NCBI GenBank assembly: GCA_002887195.1
Contig: PJAB01001769.1
Span: forward strand, 1-12,325
Source of the DNA: Chrysochromulina parva
Lineage: Eukaryota; Haptophyta; Prymnesiales; Chrysochromulinaceae
Direction: 5' to 3'
Length of the DNA stretch: 12,325 nucleotides
Shown here: positions 7,631 through 12,325 of the stretch, piece after piece
How the letters are laid out: each line of letters opens with the position of its first letter
How positions within the stretch are numbered: the stretch's first letter is position 1
Position numbers and translations under genes: made by a program
The notes under the pieces: generated by a model
What the model was told of the DNA's origin: nothing
What the model saw: only the letters and a program-made list of their open reading frames with translations
Database searches by the model: none

Positions 7631-7840
7631 GAGGCTCGAGGTGCATGGGATGAGTTCAGAATCCAGCTTCGTTAATTGCTGAGGCTCGAGATGCATGGGA
7701 TGCGTTCAGAATCCAGCTTCGTTAATTGCTGGGGCTCGAGGTGCTTGGGATGCGTTCAGAATCCGGCTCGATATCCAGCTTCGTTAATTGCTGAGTTCGG
7801 AATCCAGCTTCGTTAATTGCCGAGTTCGGAATCCAGCACG
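7631..7840 (+). repeat. 50-bp tandem repeat after the plus-strand EF-hand gene
   Basis: Two intact 50-bp units (7631-7680, 7681-7730), one 62-bp variant (7731-7792) and two truncated units follow. Each full unit contains GGCTCGAG, ATCCAGCTTCGTTAATTGCT and, in two of three, a GT after CTCGAG. The core TCGTTAATTGC is shared with the 83-bp repeat of intron 2 of the gene just upstream. That suggests this block is, or was, an intron of the same gene or a spread of the same repeat; no exon pair that uses it is established. Confidence 0.7.
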
Positions 7841-7848
7841 AGCTCCAG

Positions 7849-8020
7849 ATGGACGGGCCAGCCGCCGCGCCTGTGCTCGAGATGCGACTTGGCGTGGAGA
7901 GCTGTACGCTCGGCCCCTTCCCAGTCCCAGCATGCAAGTGCCCACCACGGCGCCCTTACAGGTACGCTCGGCCCCTTCCCAGTCCCGAGACTCGGAGGGG
8001 GGGCGGGCCCTCGCCACTAA
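7849..8020 (+). other. Candidate orphan exon pair around a 58-bp intron-like duplication
   Basis: A perfect 25-bp direct repeat beginning GTACGCTCGGCCCC lies at 7904-7928 and 7962-7986. The first copy starts with GT and the second is preceded by TTACAG, so 7904-7961 has the exact layout of the other introns here. Removing it joins 7849-7903 to 7962-8020 as a 37-codon frame starting at an ATG and ending at TAA. The peptide has no recognised features. It could be 3' exons of the EF-hand gene, a small separate gene, or non-coding. The rest of 8021-8309 holds a short repeat and the 5' flank of the next gene. Confidence 0.35.
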
Positions 8021-8079
8021 AGGCGGCACCTGAGAGGGCCGCCGAAGGCGGCCGCCTCGAGGATCAACCAAGGTGCCCC

Positions 8080-8187
8080 GTGGGTACCAACCGTGGTAAC
8101 CGTGGGACGAACAGTGGTAACCATGGGACTGTGGGAAGAACAGTGGGACGATCAGCCCGCGGGACGAACCGTGGTAACCGTGGGACT
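8080..8187 (+). repeat. Short degenerate tandem repeat upstream of the NOTUM-like gene
   Basis: About five imperfect units of roughly 18-22 bp, with core ACCGTGGTAACCGTGGGACG, lie 120-230 bp before the start codon of the next gene. Each contains GGTAACC or a decayed form. The 110 bp after the array contain no repeat and are likely the 5' leader. Confidence 0.65.
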
Positions 8188-8309
8188 TCTCCATGTCTCA
8201 CAAACAGGGTCGCCTCCTCTGCTGGCTCGAGGCACTACAGTCGATTACGTGTCGGGGAAAGAACCAAGAAATCCCACATTCACACACGCGTTCACACTGT
8301 TTTCTATTC

Positions 8310-9158
8310 ATGGCTACCGGCTCGAGGACCGCAGCGCTCGCCCACTTGCTCGGCCTGCATTTCGTGCTCGCCGCGCCGCAGTGCCGTGCACCCGGCGGCG
8401 GCTTTGATGAGGAGCACATGTCGCTCACGCTGCGCTCTCTGAACTCGAGCGACGCCGTCTGCAACGATGGCTCGCCTGCCGCGCTCTACTACCGAGCCTG
8501 CTGCGACGGGCCCGACCCGGGCGATTGGTGCAACGCGAGCGACACTTCGCGCTGGCTCATCGTGTTTGGCGATGGCAACGCGGACGGCTGGTGCTGGGAC
8601 GGTCCGTCGTGTGCCGCGCGGGCCAAGGCCGACCCATCGCTCACGTCGTCAAAGGGACTGCCGCACTTTTTCACGCGCGACGGCGAGGCGCACAGCGACG
8701 CGGTGGGCGCCTTTGACAAGTCGGGCGAGAGCAACCCCAACTTTTACCCCGCTCACGCGGCCTACGTGCCGCACTGCTCGTCCGACCTGTTCACAGGCTT
8801 CTCGTCGCCCACGGCCTCACCTGCCTTCCGTGGCCGTGCCATTGCCCTGGCGGCTCTCGGCGCAATCCGGCGGGAGATGGAGTCGTTGGGCGGTCCGTGG
8901 GAGGTGGTGCTCGTGGGCGGCGCGGGCATCCTCGCCACACTGCCCGAGCTGCGGGCCGCCCTCCCCGCATCCGCAGACGTGAGCGCCGTGTTGAGCGCCA
9001 TGTGCGACGGGTGCATGCCAGTGCTCATCACGGCGCCCCCCCTTTCCCCACAGGTGAGCGCCGTGTGCGACGGGTGCATCCTCCTCGATGATCATGATGA
9101 CGACGAGGAGGAGAAGGATAGGGATGGCAACGCTGCCGCTGTGCGCGCCGCCGCACCG

Positions 9159-9194
<36 letters not shown>

Positions 9195-9947
9195 GCCGCC
9201 GCCGCCGCCACCGCCACCGCCGCCGCCACCGCCGCCGCCACCGCCGCCGCCACCGCTGCACCAGGCGCTCCACCCGCAACCTCCAACCTAATATGGCAAG
9301 CAGAATGCGACGAACGCGATGCTCACACTTGCCCACCGTCCCAGACGCTCCGCACGGCGGCCGAGCTGTGGAACTCATCGCTACCCGCCGCCTGTGGAGG
9401 GTGGCGCTGCTTACTCGACGTGGTGCGCCAGCGAATGAAGCCCTCGACGGCCGTGGCTGCCCATCTGCCGCACGTCACCCGCGTGCCTGATGTGGGACGC
9501 CATCAGGGGCAATTAGGGGCAATCAGTGGCAATCATCTGCCGCGCGTCACCCGCGTGCCTGATGTGGGACGCCATCAGGGGCAATTAGGGGCAATCACCC
9601 GCGTGCTTGCCCAGCAGCCCTTATACGATGCGCAGACGCAGACGGCACACGCGGGCGCAGACCCTGAAACACTGCGCTCGCGGCTATTAACGGCTCTCAT
9701 GGGCGCCGATCTCGTGGTTGCGTCGGCATGCGTGGGGCCCGCGGCGGCCTTCACGCGCTCGGCTTTCTCCCTCGTCACGTTTGGCTCGGGGCTGCCGCCT
9801 CCGTCGTATGCGAGCGGGCTGTACCTTCTCGTTGAGAACCAGACGGCGTCCAAGCTCGCGTCCAAGCTCGTCGATCACTGTGTGGGCGTCGGGTGCAATC
9901 CCACGTGCGGGTCGCGCGTGCCGTACGAAAGTCGAAGCGGAAACTGA
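8310..9947 (+). CDS. Secreted NOTUM / pectin-acetylesterase-like protein, probably catalytically inactive
   Basis: I start at ATG 8310 because it opens a signal peptide (about residues 1-24, ending LHFVLAAPQC); an open frame continues upstream but lacks one. Removing the 75-bp intron 8979-9053 gives 520 residues. Family marks of the NOTUM/PAE alpha/beta-hydrolases: CNDGSPAALYYR (51-62), RWLIVFGDGNADGWCWDGPS (81-100), LTSSKG (111-116), NPNFY (142-146), YVPHCSSDLFTGFSS (152-166), TCPPSQTLRTAAELWNSSLP (315-334) and LYDAQ (413-417). The nucleophile motif G-x-S-A-G-G after the VLLV strand is missing: the sequence reads VVLVGGAGILATL (199-211). The Asp of LYDAQ matches the catalytic Asp, but where human NOTUM has ACLSH with its catalytic His this protein has ACVGP (448-452). 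N-glycosylation sequons (45, 75, 330, 485) fit secretion. A poly-Ala/Thr insertion (about 259-292) sits in a surface loop. A non-enzymatic or lectin-like role is inference. Confidence 0.75.
8979..9053 (+). other. 75-bp intron of the NOTUM-like gene, length a multiple of three
   Basis: The donor is GAC|GTGAGCGCC and the acceptor TTTCCCCACAG. The first 12 intron bases (GTGAGCGCCGTG) repeat the first 12 bases of the next exon, with further matches through CGACGGGTGCAT. The intron has no in-frame stop and is 25 codons long, so retention would insert 25 residues without breaking the frame. Removal restores VSAVCDGCILLDD, which fits the family better. Confidence 0.72.
9162..9256 (+). repeat. GCC triplet repeat encoding poly-Ala/Thr
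   Basis: A nearly pure GCC run with scattered ACC triplets lies in frame in the NOTUM-like gene. It encodes an Ala-rich stretch with regularly placed Thr. It falls between the CILLDD strand and the Cys-rich CDERDAHTC segment, where the family has a loop. Confidence 0.85.
9462..9605 (+). repeat. In-frame 72-bp tandem duplication in the NOTUM-like gene
   Basis: CATCTGCCG...CACCCGCGTGC starts at 9462 and again at 9534, exactly 72 bp apart. A third partial copy, TCACCCGCGTGC, is at 9594. Between them lie GCCATCAGGGGCAATTAGG and GGCAATCAG, the complement of the TGATGGC/TGATTGC units found in other introns. It has no stop in frame and would add about 42 residues between HLPHVTRV and LAQQPLYD. No canonical GT-AG pair removes exactly the duplicated part; GTGCCT (9483) to GCCCAG (9614) would keep frame. 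Confidence 0.7.
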
Positions 9948-10408
9948 CTCGTGTGGTACTACCAGGCAACGTTCATCGCATGGCGACGATCATAGTAAGA
10001 AAGCAGAAGCGAAGATTATGAGAGAGACTCTCAATGTCATATAACTGAGTGACCCTAGTTACCCTACCAATTGGTGGGACCCCTGAATTACGGTGGGGGA
10101 ATTTGAGGAAGGTGTCGGCGTGTGAGTGTGGCACATGTGTTCAGAACGTAGTTTTACAAGTACGATGCGGTGCGATGATGGATGAAAAACCGTGCACTGC
10201 CACTGGACGGGATAGCATGCGCGAATTCGTTTTCGTTTCGACGTTTACCAAAGGGGATAGGGGAGGGAAAACATCTGGATTTGCACACAATCCACCTTCC
10301 CTGATTTGAAACTGAGAGCAAGGAAACCGTTTCATGAAAAACGGATTCCACAGTCTACTAACAGGGTCATACAATTGCGAAAATGAAAAAATAAACTAGT
10401 CCGAAAGC
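9948..10408. other. AT-richer intergenic region between the NOTUM-like and LRR genes
   Basis: No coding frame is credible here. The stretch is visibly richer in A and T than its surroundings. It should contain the 3' end of the NOTUM-like transcript and the LRR gene's promoter. Items seen: the palindrome ACCAATTGGT (10066-10075), which gives a CCAAT box on both strands; a hairpin at 10322-10349, listed separately; and an A-rich stretch just before the ATG (10379-10396). Confidence 0.55.
10322..10349. promoter_or_regulatory. Inverted repeat / hairpin 60 bp before the LRR start
   Basis: GGAA-A-CCGTTT (10322-10332) pairs with AAACGG-A-TTCC (10339-10349) around the 6-base centre CATGAA. Ten of eleven positions pair, with one A-A mismatch. 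It could be a dimeric transcription-factor site or an RNA hairpin in the 5' leader; no known site is recognised. Confidence 0.5.
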
Positions 10409-11976
10409 ATGGGTGCCGGAGCCTCGACCTCGGTCCCGGAGCTCCCGGACCACGGTGACGCGCAAGCGCGGACAATTGCCGTGGCTACTCGCCGTGCGCA
10501 TCACCATGGAATCTCGCCGTGGACCCAGGATACTCGCCGATCGGATAGGGAAGATAGCATGGGTGCCGGGGCTTCGACCTTGCTCTCGGAGCTCGTCGAC
10601 AAGCAGCAGGCCAAGGCCGCGGCCGGCGACAGGTTTGATGAAGCCGCCTTTGACGCCGCCGCGGTCGATGGCAGGGTCCCGAGTGCGTTGCTCATGGAAA
10701 TCTCGTCATGGCTACAGGCACTCCGAGATGGGACCACAAAGCTCAATCTCACAGGTCCGACACTGCTGGGCACGGCCGGCAGCCGCGAACGCGGAACCAT
10801 GCTAATATACGCGAGCTCGGCGGCGCGTCGGGTCCTATTACCACGGTTGTGTGGTCCTTTTGAGTTGTGACGCTTGCCGTTTGGGTTGGGTGCTGTGCAC
10901 GCCGCAGGAAAGCGCATCGGCGATGTCGGCGCTAGAGCTCTTGCGGCCTTGCTCGAGAAGAACACGACGCTCACGACGCTCTACCTCGGATGTGCGCAGC
11001 TCTGTGCTCGCGGTGGCTGGGGAGGGGGGGCGTGTGGCGCGGTCCCACGGGCGGCGGCCGCGCGCGGGCGCACGATGCAGAGCGAGCTCGCGCTTGCAGT
11101 TGGCCGGCGCGCGCGTGCGGCGTCGGGTCCCCTTGGCGGGTGCGTGGCTCCTCCTTGTCGGTGTGACGCTTGCCGTGTGAGTTGGGTGCTGTGCACGCCG
11201 CAGGGAATCGCATCGGCGTCGATGGCGCGAGAGCTCTGGCGGCCTCACTCGAGAAGAACAGGACACTCACGACGCTCGGCCTCGAAGGTGCGCGGCTCTG
11301 TGCTAGCGGTGGCTGGGGAGGGGGGAGGGGGGGCGTGTGGCGCGGTCCCACGGCCGGCGGCTGCGCGCGGGCGCGCACGATGCAGAGCGAGCTCGCGCTT
11401 GCAGTTGGACGGCGCGCGCGTGCGGCGTCGGGTCCCCTTGCCGGGCGAGTGGCTCCTCTTCTTGCCGGCGTGACGCTTGCCTTGTGGGTTGGGTGCTGTG
11501 CACGCCGCAGACAATAAGATCGGCAACGACGGCGCGAGAGCTCTGGCGGCCTCGCTCGAGAAGAACAGGACGCTCACAACGCTCGGCCTCGAAGGTGCGC
11601 AGCTCTGTGCTAGTGATGGCTGGGGAGGGGGGGCGTGTGGCGCGGTCCCACGGCCGGCGGCCGCGCGCGGGCGCACGATGCAGAGCGAGCTCGCGCTTGC
11701 AGTTGGGCGGCGCGCGCGTGCGGCGTCGAGTCCCCTTGGCGGGTGCGTGGCTCCTCCTTGTCGGCGTGACGCTTGCCGTGTGAGTTGGGTGCTGTACACG
11801 GCGCAGGGAACAAGATCAGTTTCGAAGACGTGAAAGCGTTGGAAGCCTTGCTCGAGGTTCCCCTCCGTGCCAAGAAAGCGGCCGACAAGGCGGCGGCCGA
11901 CAAGGCGGCGGCCGCGAAGGCGGCATCCGACAATGCCACGGAATTTCAGTTCTTGGCAGTGTGCGAAAGTGTGTGA
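10409..11976 (+). CDS. LRR (ribonuclease-inhibitor type) protein with one LRR per exon, possible N-myristoylation
   Basis: Exons: 10409-10754, 10908-10991, 11204-11287, 11511-11594, 11807-11976; phases agree, giving 255 residues, or 205 if the second start at 10559 is used. Both ATGs begin MGAGAST, a match to the N-myristoylation consensus (Gly2, Ser6). The three middle exons are each exactly 84 bp and encode one 28-residue LRR of the type IG.DGARALAA.LEKN.TLT, as in RNase-inhibitor/NLR repeats. The last exon starts a further repeat (GNKISFEDVKALEALLE) and ends in an Ala/Lys/Asp-rich helical tail. LRRs of this kind mediate protein binding; the partner is unknown. The exon 2/3 joint puts Trp where Gly-Asn would be expected, so that donor may be off by a base. 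A short LRR solenoid of about four to five repeats is small for the family. Start choice is the main doubt. Confidence 0.78.
10992..11806 (+). repeat. Tandem exon-plus-intron ladder in the LRR gene
   Basis: Introns 2 (10992-11203, 212 bp), 3 (11288-11510, 223 bp) and 4 (11595-11806, 212 bp) are close copies, alternating with 84-bp LRR exons, so whole units of about 296 bp were duplicated. By my count introns 2 and 4 differ at about 9 of 212 positions. Intron 1 (10755-10907) shares only the 3' part, from GTGACGCTTGCCG to GTGCACGCCGCAG, and is probably an older member. Introns begin GTGCGCAGCTC and near their end carry GTGCTGTGCAC, whose complement matches the start at 9 of 11 bases. Confidence 0.88.
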
Positions 11977-12325
11977 ACTAGTGCTGGTTGCGTCGGCATG
12001 CGCGGTCCCCGCGTACGTTGGTTCCATCGGACAACCTCGGCTAGAGTCGCACCTCGTCGAACCGGGGGCCTCGTGTGAACGTTAACTCGACAGACGTGAC
12101 AGACGCGATAAAATATTGGGGGGGAGCCGAGACACACACAACCAGTGCTCGTGTGTGACGAACTTAGGTTTTTGATTTGCCGGGGAGTCGTGCCTACTGC
12201 CTTTCCAGGGGCTACAGCATGCGGGGACGAGGGGGAACTTGGGGATTTCTTAGGAAGGTACGAGATCGAATCCCCATCCGCCTTGTGTACTTTGCTCACG
12301 TAGCGCGGTCGTGATCGAGTCCCAT
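11977..12325. other. Intergenic region downstream of the LRR gene
   Basis: No gene is supported here. The region starts with the LRR 3' flank. It contains an 18-base match to the NOTUM-like coding region (11985-12002). It also holds an inverted repeat TGGGGATT (12240-12247) / AATCCCCA (12269-12276), and two GATCGA(A/G)TCCC motifs, near 12265 and 12312. A further gene may start beyond the right edge. Confidence 0.5.

Noticed and set aside
8193..8309. Upstream in-frame start for the NOTUM-like protein
   Set aside because: It would bury the signal peptide 39 residues inside the protein; ATG 8310 places it at the N-terminus.
9088..9291. Poly-proline open frame
   Set aside because: It is the GCC triplet run read in a different frame from the NOTUM-like protein, and it starts at no plausible context.
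9508..9600. TTAGGGG resembles a telomere repeat
   Set aside because: It occurs only twice, inside the 72-bp duplication, and is not in tandem.
12255..12325. Two GATCGA(A/G)TCC motifs fit the B box of a tRNA promoter
   Set aside because: The bases on each side do not form a T stem, and no acceptor or anticodon arm can be drawn at the right spacing.

Overview
This window looks like nuclear DNA of a GC-rich unicellular eukaryote, most likely an alga. The reasons are that every well-supported gene but one is split by short introns, one protein starts with an organelle-type transit peptide followed by an OPR-like helical repeat, and one protein is built from ribonuclease-inhibitor-type leucine-rich repeats encoded one per exon. 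A haptophyte would fit best, but this is an inference from gene style and base composition and I cannot place the organism more closely. Nothing here looks bacterial, viral or plasmid-borne.

Layout, left to right. (1) Minus strand, 437 to beyond the left edge: N-terminal part of a probable organelle-targeted OPR/RAP-like RNA-binding protein. (2) Minus, 2064-716: a two-exon C45-family Ntn-hydrolase/acyltransferase. (3) Minus, 5567-2085: a seven-exon EF-hand and coiled-coil protein of 794 residues. (4) 5568-5844: a divergent promoter. (5) Plus, 5845-7621: a second, shorter EF-hand protein of 326 residues, homologous to part of the first. (6) 7622-8309: tandem repeats and a small orphan intron-like duplication. 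(7) Plus, 8310-9947: a secreted NOTUM/pectin-acetylesterase-like protein that appears to lack its catalytic Ser and His. (8) 9948-10408: AT-richer intergenic DNA with a hairpin. (9) Plus, 10409-11976: a possibly N-myristoylated LRR protein. (10) 11977-12325: intergenic.

The most striking signal is the introns rather than any one protein. In four genes, on both strands, introns share one design. The first bases of the intron repeat the first bases of the downstream exon. The intron body is a degenerate minisatellite whose unit, read in the gene's sense direction, resembles CTGATGGCCTCCCTCATCAG, which holds a branch-point-like CTGAT, a pyrimidine stretch and a terminal AG. Several introns contain two to four tandem copies of the whole junction, so they carry internal ...CAG|GT... 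sites. This looks like a mode of intron birth and growth by tandem duplication of exon-edge DNA plus a portable 3'-splice-site module. The LRR gene shows a different mode, in which whole 84-bp exon plus about 212-bp intron units are duplicated and the introns are more alike than the exons.

Exon structures were worked out by hand from reading frame, GT/AG signals and protein-family continuity; no transcript evidence was available. The genes do not form an obvious pathway. The two EF-hand genes are the only clear functional pair, arranged head to head.
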